From Sulfurisphaera tokodaii str. 7 (GTDB lineage: Archaea; Thermoproteota; Thermoprotei_A; Sulfolobales; Sulfolobaceae): a stretch of DNA of 64,000 bases. The DNA lies in the NCBI RefSeq assembly GCF_000011205.1, contig NC_003106.2:2533938-2597937 (forward strand). Reading direction: 5' to 3'. The notes under the pieces were generated by a model, which was given only the letters and a program-made list of their open reading frames with translations, ran no database searches and was not told the DNA's origin. How positions within the stretch are numbered: position 1 is the first letter of the stretch; each line of letters opens with the position of its first letter. This document shows, piece by piece, positions 56,333-64,000 of the stretch. A program made the translations under genes and the position numbers.

Positions 56333-57622
56333 TTAATGCAACTCTAGTCCCACTCTATCTCGTGGTGACATTAAAGCTACTACTCCTCCCAGTATAGAAG
56401 TGATTATATCAAACACTGCAATTCCTGTAACTGGATTACTAAATACTAGTCCTAAAAATGTGACTATATAAGGTGCAAAAGATGATAATGCTACACCTAG
56501 ATTTATCGAAAAAGCTATATAAGAATATCTTACATTAGTGGTTATATTTTCAGATAACCAGGCTGGAAATATTGAATATTGAAATGCAAATAAGAATCCT
56601 AGTACTAAGCCAGCAATAATGCTTAGAACGTATGAACCAGTTGCAAGTAAGATTATTATCGGATATACTAAAGCACCTATTACAAAGCCTAAGATCGCTA
56701 TTAGTAACTTTCTCACCTTCAATACATCACTTAAGTAGCCAGTTAACGGTGAAACAAATAACCATATTAGATTAGTAGCTAAAACCACATTATCTATTTG
56801 ATATGCCGATAAACGAGTATAAAGCCCTAAAAATGTAGGCATATATGCTATAATTCCATAGTATATACTTCCGCTACTAAAAAGAACTATTGTAGCTATT
56901 ATAACTAACTTCCACCACTTCTTAAAAACAGTAGCTATAGGTATTTTTTCTGGATTATTAGCAACCTTGTTTAACCACTCTACACTCTCTCCAACTTTCC
57001 ACCTTATAGCTAAAGCTATAGCTAATGGGACAACGCCAAACCAAAACATAATTCTCCAGCCATACGTTTGAAAAGCATCTCCTGGTGCCAAGGCTAAGGC
57101 TACTTCATTAGCAATTACTGCAAATATTAACCCTAATGCGGCACCCCCTTGTTGAATTCCACTCATTAGCCCTCTTAAATTAGGAGGAGAAAATTCATTT
57201 ACTAACGTCATTCCTCCTCCCCATTCACCAGCTAAGAAAAAGCCTTGGACTATTCTTAACAAAATTATGAGCACAGTTGCTAATATTCCAATCTGATAGT
57301 ACGTAGGCAAAAACCCTATAGACACAGTTGCTATACCCATTCCAGCTAAAGATACAAACCACAATCTTTTCCTTCCAATTCTATCTCCATAATGTCCGAA
57401 GAATATACCTCCTAAAGGTCTTGCAAAATACCCTATAACTATAGTTAATAAGAATAATAACAAGCTAGCTATTTTACTTGAGGAAGGAAAGAATAGAGGA
57501 GCTATAGTCGTTGCCACATACAAATAAACTACTAAATCAAATAGCTCAAATCCCCAACCTAAATTAGCTGATATGGCTACCTTTAAAGCGGTTTTCCAGT
57601 CCTTCTCTCCATTATCTGCCAT
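56333..57622 (-). CDS. MFS transporter, metabolite:H+ symporter type
   Basis: A 429-residue carrier with 12 membrane segments. GHYGDRIGRKRLW (near residue 78) is the MFS loop 2-3 motif, RIVQGFFLAGEWGGGMTLVNEF the helix 4 signature of the MHS (proline/shikimate/citrate) group, and GVVPLAIALAIRWKVGESVEWL the end of the first half. It converges on the acyl-CoA synthetase with 4 bp between stops. Likely imports an organic acid with protons. Confidence 0.82.
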   Translation of the reverse strand: MADNGEKDWKTALKVAISANLGWGFELFDLVVYLYVATTIAPLFFPSSSKIASLLLFLLTIVIGYFARPLGGIFFGHYGDRIGRKRLWFVSLAGMGIATVSIGFLPTYYQIGILATVLIILLRIVQGFFLAGEWGGGMTLVNEFSPPNLRGLMSGIQQGGAALGLIFAVIANEVALALAPGDAFQTYGWRIMFWFGVVPLAIALAIRWKVGESVEWLNKVANNPEKIPIATVFKKWWKLVIIATIVLFSSGSIYYGIIAYMPTFLGLYTRLSAYQIDNVVLATNLIWLFVSPLTGYLSDVLKVRKLLIAILGFVIGALVYPIIILLATGSYVLSIIAGLVLGFLFAFQYSIFPAWLSENITTNVRYSYIAFSINLGVALSSFAPYIVTFLGLVFSNPVTGIAVFDIITSILGGVVALMSPRDRVGLELH

Positions 57623-57817
57623 TGTTAATATAAAATATTATGCGAAATTTAAAAACTTTTCTTTTCTTAAGTTGATTGTGATAACAATTTTGTTAACTTA
57701 AAATAAGCTGTATAAATTATCAATTTATTCTTAATTAACGAAAAAAGCGTAATATATCTTTATTATTATTGTAATAAAACTCAATACATTTTAATACTTT
57801 AAGGAGATCGAAATTAC

Positions 57818-58861
57818 TTAAGGTACTAATACTTGCCTCCCAACAGCTTTAAAGTTCTCCAAATTATCTATAGCCTCATTTGCCTCTTCTAATTTCATCG
57901 TCTTAGTCACCATAGGTTTAACCTTACCAGCCTCGGCTAAGCTCATAATACCCAAGAAGTCAGATTGATTACCAACAAGACTACCTATAAATTGAACCTC
58001 ATTTAACGTTATTAAAGGTGCATGATACTTTAAATCAGCACCAAAAAGTCCAACCATTACGTATTTCCCTTGTTTAGCTAAAACATAAGGATAAATTGAG
58101 AGAGTTTTTTCTGAGTTGTTTAAATCTATAACAGCATCAGCCCCTTTACCTTGAGTTATTCTCCTAATCTCACTTACCGGATCTTGAGATGAAGCGTTTA
58201 TTACATAATCAGCCCCAGCCCTTTTAGCAGCCTCTAATGCCTCCTCCCTCACATCAACACCAATTATTGTAGCACCACTCACAGCCTTAGCTATTTGTAT
58301 AGCCATAGTACCTAATCCTCCACCAGCACCTATTACTACTAGTGTCTTTGAGGGATCAAGAGATGCTTTCCTAACAGCCCTATACGTTGTTACACCGGAA
58401 CAAGTTAATGGTGCAGCCTCAACGGCACTAAGTCTCCTTAACTTATACAAGTATTTATAATGAGGAACTAAAACATATTCGGCATAAGCACCATCATAAT
58501 TAATCCCTAACCACCTTGGTGAGTCACACAAGTGCTCTTCACCAATTCTACAGTAATAACAATTTCCCTCACCCTCCCAAGGATTCACAGCAACCAAATC
58601 ACCCTTAGAATATCCGACAACCTCATCACCTACTTCCTCTATCCTACCAGCAATCTCATGACCTAAAGTAACAGGCAATTTCACACCTAAATCTTCAACT
58701 ATTCTCAAATTACCAAATCTTCCTTGCCTCATATGCACGTCTGAATGACATACTCCAGCGGCTTCAATTTTTATTAAGACTTGAGAACCTTTTGGCTTAG
58801 GGATTGGAATATCTTCCAACTTTAACGGCTTTCCTATTTCTACTAATCTCATCGCGCGCAT
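57818..58861 (-). CDS. adh: Zinc-dependent NAD+ alcohol dehydrogenase, S. solfataricus ADH type
   Basis: A 347-residue medium-chain dehydrogenase. Catalytic zinc ligands Cys38, His68 and Cys154 and structural zinc ligands Glu98, Cys101, Cys104 and Cys112 are all at the numbering of S. solfataricus ADH, and the cofactor motif [10 protein letters not shown] follows. The near-identity suggests the same broad activity on primary and secondary alcohols and aldehydes. It begins MRAMRL from ATG 58861, close to the known MRAVRL. It stands alone. Confidence 0.93.
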   Translation of the reverse strand: MRAMRLVEIGKPLKLEDIPIPKPKGSQVLIKIEAAGVCHSDVHMRQGRFGNLRIVEDLGVKLPVTLGHEIAGRIEEVGDEVVGYSKGDLVAVNPWEGEGNCYYCRIGEEHLCDSPRWLGINYDGAYAEYVLVPHYKYLYKLRRLSAVEAAPLTCSGVTTYRAVRKASLDPSKTLVVIGAGGGLGTMAIQIAKAVSGATIIGVDVREEALEAAKRAGADYVINASSQDPVSEIRRITQGKGADAVIDLNNSEKTLSIYPYVLAKQGKYVMVGLFGADLKYHAPLITLNEVQFIGSLVGNQSDFLGIMSLAEAGKVKPMVTKTMKLEEANEAIDNLENFKAVGRQVLVP

Positions 58862-59285
58862 AAAATATTATGCGTTATTCTAATTAATAAAGATTTCGGA
58901 GATATTTTTAATAAAAAAGTTAAAATGGTACATACACTAATATAGTTTCTGATAACACTAATGGATGGGCTAAGGCTTATTTGCTAGTTCATTTTATTTC
59001 ATTGATATGAGGTTAAATAAGTGATTGTACATTTAGGAGTAATTTACATTTCTTATATAGGCCGTGGCAATCTTAGTTAACACTAAGCTCTAAGGCGGCG
59101 GAAAGATTTATTACTTGACACTTATTGAACCATTAGACTGTCTATGTTTCTATTTCGATGAATAGTAATGATTTGATTTGATTATACTCCTAGATCATTC
59201 ATAAATTTGTATACTGGTACAGTACCATCTCTACACTCTTGTTCAAATGGGAACATTTATAAGCCTACATATTTAAATAGCCTTG
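58862..59285. other. Intergenic stretch with repeat copy B
   Basis: A 424-bp gene-free stretch. It contains the second copy of the dispersed 34-nt motif (58988-59021) and an ACATTTATAAGC element (about 59251-59262) that could be the old promoter of the pseudogene below. Nothing else recognised. Confidence 0.5.
58988..59021 (+). repeat. Degenerate dispersed 34-nt motif, copy B
   Basis: Begins TTCATTTTATTTCATTGATA and ends GGTTAAATAAG. Best match to copy A; see 33585 and 61036. Confidence 0.35.
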
Positions 59286-59804
59286 ATGGAGTCTAAAATC
59301 TCTCATAAAGAAAAATAAGGAGGGGTATATAAAAGTCAGGCTGATCGAGTGTTTACTAAGAGCTTCAACTATCATTGTTAATGCTTAAAGAAGGCTTTAC
59401 TAAGAATTCAGCTAACAAGGTCTTCATGGTCTGGAAGTCTTTTATCAATGCTTTAGTAGTATTAAACCTTGATAAGATGTATAGGGACGAAAAGGAGAAG
59501 GAGTGATACTACAAGATCGGATTTTTAGCCCCTAAAACTGGACTAAAGGGTATTTCACAGAGGCTTGAAGAATTGGGCTACGGAGTGGTCAACTTGACTT
59601 CTACAGCCCTTGCTCTTCACCATTAATGGTTTATACAAAGGTGCGAGTGTCTACTCAGATAGGGATGAGGTTGTAAAGGACATTTTACACTTAGTGAGGA
59701 AGACATCAGAACTTCTCCATAAGTACTTTAAAGACAAGAGGGACGAGGAGTTGGAGGGGTTGTATAAAAAAGTAGAGGAATTACTCAATAAATTCCTCAA
59801 ATAA
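59286..59804 (+). pseudogene. Decayed PaREP1-type gene, paralogue of 61766-62287
   Basis: Read in shifted frames it follows the intact gene at 61766-62287 from its start: MESKIS, then YIKVRLIECL, then LKEGFTKNSANKVFMVWKSFINAL, and EEKEKE-stop-YYKIGFLAPKTGLKG, where the intact copy has Trp (TGG to TGA). Two or three frameshifts (near 59310, 59365 and 59613) also break it. The last part survives as a 64-codon frame (59610-59804) matching the C-terminus. No functional protein is expected. Confidence 0.8.
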
Positions 59805-60173
59805 CTCGATAATGGTTAGGTCCCTTTAAGAAGGAAGTAACAATAGCCCTTATTCTTATTAACGCCATATATTGCTTATAATTATATCACCCTGCGTATC
59901 CACATGACTAGATTGTGTATATAGTTAGCCTTAACGTTAATATTTTCCCTGGTAATACAGAATTCACAAAAGTTTTTAGATCAACGCTGATTAATGGAAA
60001 GTGCGAAGCCCGAGGAGTAGATGAAAGGTTCTCCACAGATTCGTTGAACTACCTACTTTAAGCTAAAAAGTAGAACAATTACTAACTGTGAAATGAATGA
60101 TGACAAGGGTTGGATCTTGAAGTTATCTAGCTGTTATTGATCTAAAAAGCGGATTCCACTGAAATAACCCACA
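59805..60173. other. Gene-free stretch between PaREP1 loci
   Basis: 369 bp with no recognisable frame, repeat or RNA. The higher GC and broken frames suggest remnants of a lost gene, but I could not assign any. Confidence 0.4.
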
Positions 60174-60644
60174 TCATTGCAGAACTTTTTCTCCCTCTTC
60201 CAGCATCTTTTTAACAGTATTAACCCAAGGCAGAATATCTTGAATGCTCCACTTAGCTTCATGAAAACCCCAGACGTGCAAAGTGTATCCTGCACTCCAC
60301 CCATTCATTACCCAGGCTCCCAGATATGAGGAAAGCTTCCCTGCTGCAGAACCGAGCAAGTATGTATACCACTTCTCCTCATTTCTAGCCTTTTGATATT
60401 CCGGTAGGTTAAACTTCTCAGCAAGGGCTTTCACCAGCTCTTCTGCAACCTTATAAGCTTTCTCAGAGGCCTGGACTGGATCACCTTTCTTAATATAATC
60501 TTCAGCCTCAGCCATGTACTTCTTCGCCATCTCTAACCTAAACTTTACCTCCCCTTCAGGATCGTCTTTGTATATTAGCTGAATTAGAACCTCTTCAACG
60601 TCTATCCCTTTTTCCTCAGCTCTTCTTATCAGTTCTTCCATCAT
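60174..60644 (-). CDS. PaREP1/HEPN-like protein
   Basis: A 156-residue all-helical protein of the PaREP1 group found in hyperthermophilic archaea: residues 30-90 KFRLEMAKKYMAEAEDYIKKGDPVQASEKAYKVAEELVKALA (partly quoted) and a C-terminal LHVWGFHEAKWSIQDILPWV. The fold belongs to HEPN-like four-helix bundles, some of which pair with nucleotidyltransferases. It is intact and starts MMEELIRR (60644 or 60641). Role unknown. Confidence 0.78.
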   Translation of the reverse strand: MMEELIRRAEEKGIDVEEVLIQLIYKDDPEGEVKFRLEMAKKYMAEAEDYIKKGDPVQASEKAYKVAEELVKALAEKFNLPEYQKARNEEKWYTYLLGSAAGKLSSYLGAWVMNGWSAGYTLHVWGFHEAKWSIQDILPWVNTVKKMLEEGEKVLQ

Positions 60645-60708
60645 TTGATTATTACTTTGTTAAGTATTAAAATTTTAAAATGTGAAAGAGAGTATCCTTT
60701 TTAAAGGA

Positions 60709-60897
60709 CTAATTCAAAAATGCCCTATAATAATAGTAACTCTCTTGGAACGCGATACTATAAATTCCCCATACAATTCCCCAACTATAGATCCTCAGAA
60801 AAGGTATAAGTGTTGACCCAAAAATAGACCCTCTCCTTTCCTTAATGCTCTCAGCAGACCCTAATAAGAGACCAACAGCTAAAGACGTAGTAGACAT
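60709..60897 (-). CDS. Small hypothetical protein, possibly membrane-associated
   Basis: A 62-codon frame with a hydrophobic start (TTSLAVGLLLGSA) and a second hydrophobic stretch (YSWGIVWGIYSIAF). GC content and codon use are compatible with coding, but there is no family, no coupling to a neighbour and no clear ribosome-binding site. It may be real or chance. Confidence 0.35.
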   Translation of the reverse strand: MSTTSLAVGLLLGSAESIKERRGSIFGSTLIPFLRIYSWGIVWGIYSIAFQESYYYYRAFLN

Positions 60898-61340
60898 GAT
60901 GAAGAGAATAGATCCATCGATTTGCTAAATACTAACCATAGAGTCTTCATTAGGGTATTTATATTTCTATATCTAAAATTATTTAAGATATACAAAACCT
61001 TATCATCTTAGGGTCTTTCATGGCTCTTTTGCGAATTCACTTTATTTTATTATTTCGAAATTAAAAAATTGATTTTACATTCACAATTGGAGATATCAAT
61101 AAGTTATACCACGGACTTACTGGAGATAATGATATATAATCAATTATTTCTCCATACAATTATTATAATTTTAAGAGAATATTACAATCCGCAGAGGAAA
61201 CTTGACTCACCTTTATGTCAACATCTTCTCTTTATGAGATTTTAATTAATTAATAAATTTACACACTAGCGACAACACTATGTTCACACGCCTAGTAGCT
61301 ACTTAAAAATTTATTTTATTGTTAGAAAGTATCCTTTGAG
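60898..61340. other. Gene-free stretch with repeat copy C
   Basis: 443 bp without a convincing frame. It contains the third, most divergent copy of the dispersed motif (61036-61069). An AT-rich element at 61306-61320 is a possible promoter for the gene at 61341. Confidence 0.45.
61036..61069 (+). repeat. Degenerate dispersed 34-nt motif, copy C
   Basis: Begins TTCACTTTATTTTATTATTT; about 25 of 34 positions agree with copy A by eye. The weakest of the three. Confidence 0.25.
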
Positions 61341-61598
61341 ATGGATAAGAAAATTTACGATGAAATAATTAAGCCTTTTGGTTCTTATGAGAGATTTAAG
61401 AAAAGGGTAGATGATATAAAGGCTGAGATAGAAATCAGAAAAAGAACGGGTAAAACGTCTGAAGAGATTTTTTTAGAACTTTATGAACTGTGGGAAAAGG
61501 AGTACCTTAAAGCATTTAACGGCGATGTAAATAAAGCAAGGGAGCATTTAATGAAGGTGAGAGAGTGGAGAAGATCTCTGAGGCCTTACAAAGGTTAG
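61341..61598 (+). CDS. Small antitoxin-like protein upstream of a nucleotidyltransferase remnant
   Basis: An 85-residue charged helical protein (MDKKIYDEIIKPFG... to RSLRPYKG) without signal or membrane segment. Its end overlaps the start of a truncated nucleotidyltransferase-like frame (GTG 61565), the usual layout of MNT/AbiEii-type pairs where a small gene precedes the nucleotidyltransferase. Function inferred from this layout only. Confidence 0.55.
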   Translation: MDKKIYDEIIKPFGSYERFKKRVDDIKAEIEIRKRTGKTSEEIFLELYELWEKEYLKAFNGDVNKAREHLMKVREWRRSLRPYKG

Positions 61599-61669
61599 TA
61601 GAAGCGTTAGAGAAAGCCAATTGCAGATATGTGATAGTAGGAGGTTTAATTGCAATTCATTATATATAG
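61565..61669 (+). pseudogene. Truncated nucleotidyltransferase-like gene (N-terminal fragment)
   Basis: From GTG 61565 the frame reads VEKISEALQRLVEALEKANC then RYVIVGGLIAIHYI and stops at TAG 61669. The phrase YVIVGGLIAIH is the start of the nucleotidyltransferase domain (motif GG.A) found in AbiEii/MNT-type proteins, but the catalytic Asp residues that should follow are missing. It is therefore the leftover of a deleted gene, 34 codons long. Confidence 0.55.
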
Positions 61670-61765
61670 CATAACCTTAATTTCAATTAGCGATAAAGAT
61701 TACAAAACAAAATTTAATCCTAACAAAAATTTCACTATCAGTTAGAACTCTTAAAATTAATTAGC

Positions 61766-62287
61766 TTAGGAACTTATTATTTCTTTTTCTGCAATTTTAT
61801 AATGTTGTTCAATTTCTTCATCCCAGTAATCCTTAAATAATTCCCTTACATTAGTAAGAATATCTTTGGCTAACTGAAGAATATCTCTTACTGCCTCTTC
61901 TCTGTCTGAGTAGTCACTTGCTCCTTTATATAATCCATTATAAGCATATCTATGTAGTTCAAGAGCAGTAGAAGTTAAATGATTCACTTTATACCCTAAT
62001 TCTTCAAGTCTTTGTGATATTCCTTTCAATCCAGTAGTTGGAGCGAGGAAACCAGATTTATAGTACCACTCTTTTTCTTTTTCGTCTCTGGGCATTTTTT
62101 CTAAGTTCATGACTGCTAAAGCGCTTATTAATGCCTTCCATGAAAGGAAAATCTTACTTGCTGAGTTCCTACTGAATCCCTCTTTAAGGAGTTTTAAAGC
62201 CAAGGCTAGTTCATCTAAGCTTTCAATCACTCTGATTTTTATGTAAGCATTTCTGTGCTTCTCAATTGCTGGTATTTTTGCCTCCAT
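61766..62287 (-). CDS. PaREP1-family protein, intact paralogue of the pseudogene at 59286
   Basis: A 173-residue helical protein from ATG 62287 (MEAKIPAIEKHRNAYIKIRV). The pseudogene at 59286 begins in the same way (MESKIS), which supports this start over the in-frame Met 39 bp upstream. Core: WKALISALAVMNLEKM, FLAPTTGLKGISQRLEELGY, LYKGASDYSDREEAVRDILQ. A HEPN-like helical bundle, function unknown; it may be part of a toxin or nucleotidyltransferase partner system, which is inference. Confidence 0.75.
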   Translation of the reverse strand: MEAKIPAIEKHRNAYIKIRVIESLDELALALKLLKEGFSRNSASKIFLSWKALISALAVMNLEKMPRDEKEKEWYYKSGFLAPTTGLKGISQRLEELGYKVNHLTSTALELHRYAYNGLYKGASDYSDREEAVRDILQLAKDILTNVRELFKDYWDEEIEQHYKIAEKEIISS

Positions 62288-62674
62288 ATTATTATATGAT
62301 ACTTGAGGGATTAAAAAGAGCAACAACTCAGTTATTTTAGTTACATAATTAAATTTACATAGTTGATTACTTTAGTTTATTATATCTCGTTGTAGATTCA
62401 TACCATAATTCTTATTAAAGGCATGACTTTCCGATACAAGATACATATTTCAAAGTATTCAAATAACCCCTACATCACATAACAGATATATAAGCAAACT
62501 GTAGTGGTATTAAAATTATGCTATGAGAGGAATTTCTAAGCTGATAACATTATTCTCTCTACAGGAGATTTGACGTTAATTTCATATAAGCTAAATTTAT
62601 GACAAAGAGAAGCCAATTTATCTCTTAATTAAAATAAAGTCGATTTTTTAAACTTTAAAAACTTTAATTATCTT
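62288..62674. other. Gene-free stretch
   Basis: AT-rich DNA between the PaREP1 gene and the anchored protein at 62675. No frame, repeat or RNA gene recognised. Confidence 0.45.
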
Positions 62675-63097
62675 ATGAGAAAAATATATTTTATAATACC
62701 TATAGTTATTCTGATTGTAGGTCTCATTCCATTACTTATTACTCATGTTAAAGAAAGCAGTAGAGGAACTGTATATATAATAGGGAAAGTAAAAGTTGGA
62801 CAATCAAAAATTCCCATTGAGCAAAAATTAGGTATAAACGCTACAGAATACATAAATTTAACCGCTAAAAATAGTGGGAACGAGGCTATTGCTATATGTT
62901 ATATACGGCAAGGAGATACTACAATCCCAGGTTATAATATTACTGTAATAGTTAACGGGAGTGAAGAATATGGTTCATCTATTCCACCTGGGATAAATAA
63001 CTTGACTCTACTAATCTTTGGCTACAAAATAGAAGAGAATAATACTGCATATATGTACTTAGGTAATGGTCAACTGTTGGAATTAAACTTTTCATAA
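62675..63097 (+). CDS. Small membrane-anchored extracellular protein
   Basis: A 140-residue protein: an N-terminal helix (KIYFIIPIVILIVGLIPLLI) as signal or anchor, then a beta-sandwich-like domain with NxT and NxS sequons (INATEY, YNITV, NLTLL), as in Sulfolobus surface proteins that are N-glycosylated. No family recognised. An AT-rich element precedes the ATG at a promoter-like distance (about 62648-62660). Confidence 0.55.
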   Translation: MRKIYFIIPIVILIVGLIPLLITHVKESSRGTVYIIGKVKVGQSKIPIEQKLGINATEYINLTAKNSGNEAIAICYIRQGDTTIPGYNITVIVNGSEEYGSSIPPGINNLTLLIFGYKIEENNTAYMYLGNGQLLELNFS

Positions 63098-63211
63098 AAA
63101 GTGTATTAAATCTATCATATTCATTAAGATAATTGTTCAAATTTAAAAACAATAATATATACTACATATTCTAAGCTTATATTTTAGTAAACTTACTTAT
63201 ACTTGACCAAT

Positions 63212-64000
63212 ATGAGCTTAAACAAGCATGCAATTGCCTTTACCTCAGTTATATCATACACTTTGGCAACTTATGTATTAGTTGCACCAGCATTTACAGT
63301 AAATCAATTTACTTTACCTCAGTGGTTATCATTTCTAATAGTATCTATACCCTTTGGCGGAAGAGTAATAGGCTCGTTATTATATCAGAGACTAGTTTCA
63401 ATATTTGGGTCTAGGTTAACTTATTTAATCTCAATTATTGCATTAGGACTTTTTTCTCTAGGTAGCAGTATAAATATCTTAGGATTATTGATACCCTTGA
63501 GATTGTTAGTGGGAATTGCATTTGGAATAGCTACATCATTAGCTGTTGAACAAGCAATGAGAAGCGGTAATAAGATAATAATTGCGCTAACTATGAGTGG
63601 TTGGGCATTCGGATGGATAATGGGGGCATTTTCTTATTTAGAACTACAAAATTGGAGCTTAATTGCCATTTCCGGAGTGATAACTATACCTTTCTCGCTG
63701 CTGTACAAAGGTTTGTTAAACTTTAAAGTAGAAGAAGATAAGTTCTCTTTACCTTCAATATCGTCAATCTTAATTTTCTTCTTTTCCTTTGAACCAGCAT
63801 TTGCGTTACAATTAGCTCCTTCGATAGTTGAAGATGAAGGGGGAATTAGCTGGCTAATTCTAGGATATATAGTTGCAATACCAATGTATGTATTAATGCC
63901 AACAATTTCGAGATTTTTAGGTGAAACTAGAACTGCTATAATCTATACTTCAGTTTCAGCTATAAGCGGAGTTTTATTCTTCATCACTTCATTGCCTTAT
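63212..64000 (+). CDS. MFS transporter, 3' end outside the window
   Basis: An open frame from ATG 63212 that runs to the window edge without a stop (263 codons seen). It has about seven membrane segments so far, IPFGGRVIGSLLYQRL after the second helix in place of the usual MFS loop, LRLLVGIAFGIATSLAVEQAM in helix 4 and a basic loop (KGLLNFKVEEDK) in the middle. Substrate unknown. Length cannot be compared because it is cut. Confidence 0.75.
   Translation, partial: MSLNKHAIAFTSVISYTLATYVLVAPAFTVNQFTLPQWLSFLIVSIPFGGRVIGSLLYQRLVSIFGSRLTYLISIIALGLFSLGSSINILGLLIPLRLLVGIAFGIATSLAVEQAMRSGNKIIIALTMSGWAFGWIMGAFSYLELQNWSLIAISGVITIPFSLLYKGLLNFKVEEDKFSLPSISSILIFFFSFEPAFALQLAPSIVEDEGGISWLILGYIVAIPMYVLMPTISRFLGETRTAIIYTSVSAISGVLFFITSLPY

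Noticed and set aside
60095-60145. ATGATGA followed by stem-like DNA, considered as a C/D box RNA
   Set aside because: No D box (CTGA) at a suitable distance and no D'/C' pair.
62440-62475. AAAGTATTCAAATAA-like sequence also seen near the IS left end (30344-30362)
   Set aside because: Only about 14 AT-rich bases match and nothing else of the element is nearby, so probably coincidence.

Overview
The window is a chromosomal segment of a thermoacidophilic crenarchaeon of the order Sulfolobales (Saccharolobus, Sulfolobus or Sulfurisphaera type). Evidence: very AT-rich DNA with dense ATGA-overlapping operons, leaderless genes with a TATA box about 26-28 nt upstream, an alcohol dehydrogenase with every zinc ligand at the same residue number as S. 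solfataricus ADH, a GalS-type GH36 alpha-galactosidase, paired GH116 glycosidases, PaREP1-type proteins and Thr-stalked binding proteins. I cannot fix genus or species from sequence alone. No rRNA, tRNA or CRISPR array was seen.

Layout. 1-5526: operon of a GH116 glycosidase, an MFS-like carrier and a second GH116 enzyme. 5549-12753: oligopeptide/oligosaccharide-type ABC transporter with its permease C gene on the opposite strand from permease B and the two ATPases. 13334-19917: a second complete transporter of the same family, whose binding protein has a pilin-like leader and a poly-Thr stalk. 19910-22805: a GlmS paralogue that has lost its catalytic Cys, back to back with NagA. 22983-28518: FAD-linked oxidase, DUF1177, M20 hydrolase, HTH_10 regulator and APC permease. 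28.6-30.4 kb: an IS200/IS605 element (tnpA and tnpB). 30478-39737: alpha-galactosidase, SMP-30 lactonase, SDR, sugar porter, split UxaA-type dehydratase, enolase-superfamily dehydratase and a GntR/FCD regulator, with GTATAC palindromes at several promoters. 40014-41552: a secreted protein gene whose middle third has an extreme strand composition. 42220-48379: sulfate assimilation (sat, cysH, sulfite reductase, SUMT) with a rhodanese and a TusA-like protein. 48638-58861: HAD hydrolase, DUF4143-type ATPase, gluconate dehydratase-like enzyme, NDH-2-like flavoprotein, CoA transferase, acyl-CoA synthetase, MHS transporter and zinc alcohol dehydrogenase. 59-62.6 kb: gene-poor, decaying PaREP1 and nucleotidyltransferase remnants. 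62675-64000: an anchored small protein and an MFS gene cut by the window edge.

How it fits together. The left half reads as scavenging of glycans and peptides: transporters import oligomers, GH116 and GH36 enzymes trim sugars, and NagA with the GlmS-like isomerase could turn GlcNAc-6-P into fructose-6-P without glutamine. The middle is sugar-acid catabolism with its own regulator. The right half holds sulfur assimilation and short acyl-CoA/alcohol metabolism.

The best leads are the glutaminase-dead GlmS beside NagA, the GTATAC operator set, the SUMT gene with no usable start codon immediately after GGG-TAA, the strand-skewed segment at 40850-41420, and the DUF1177 cluster.
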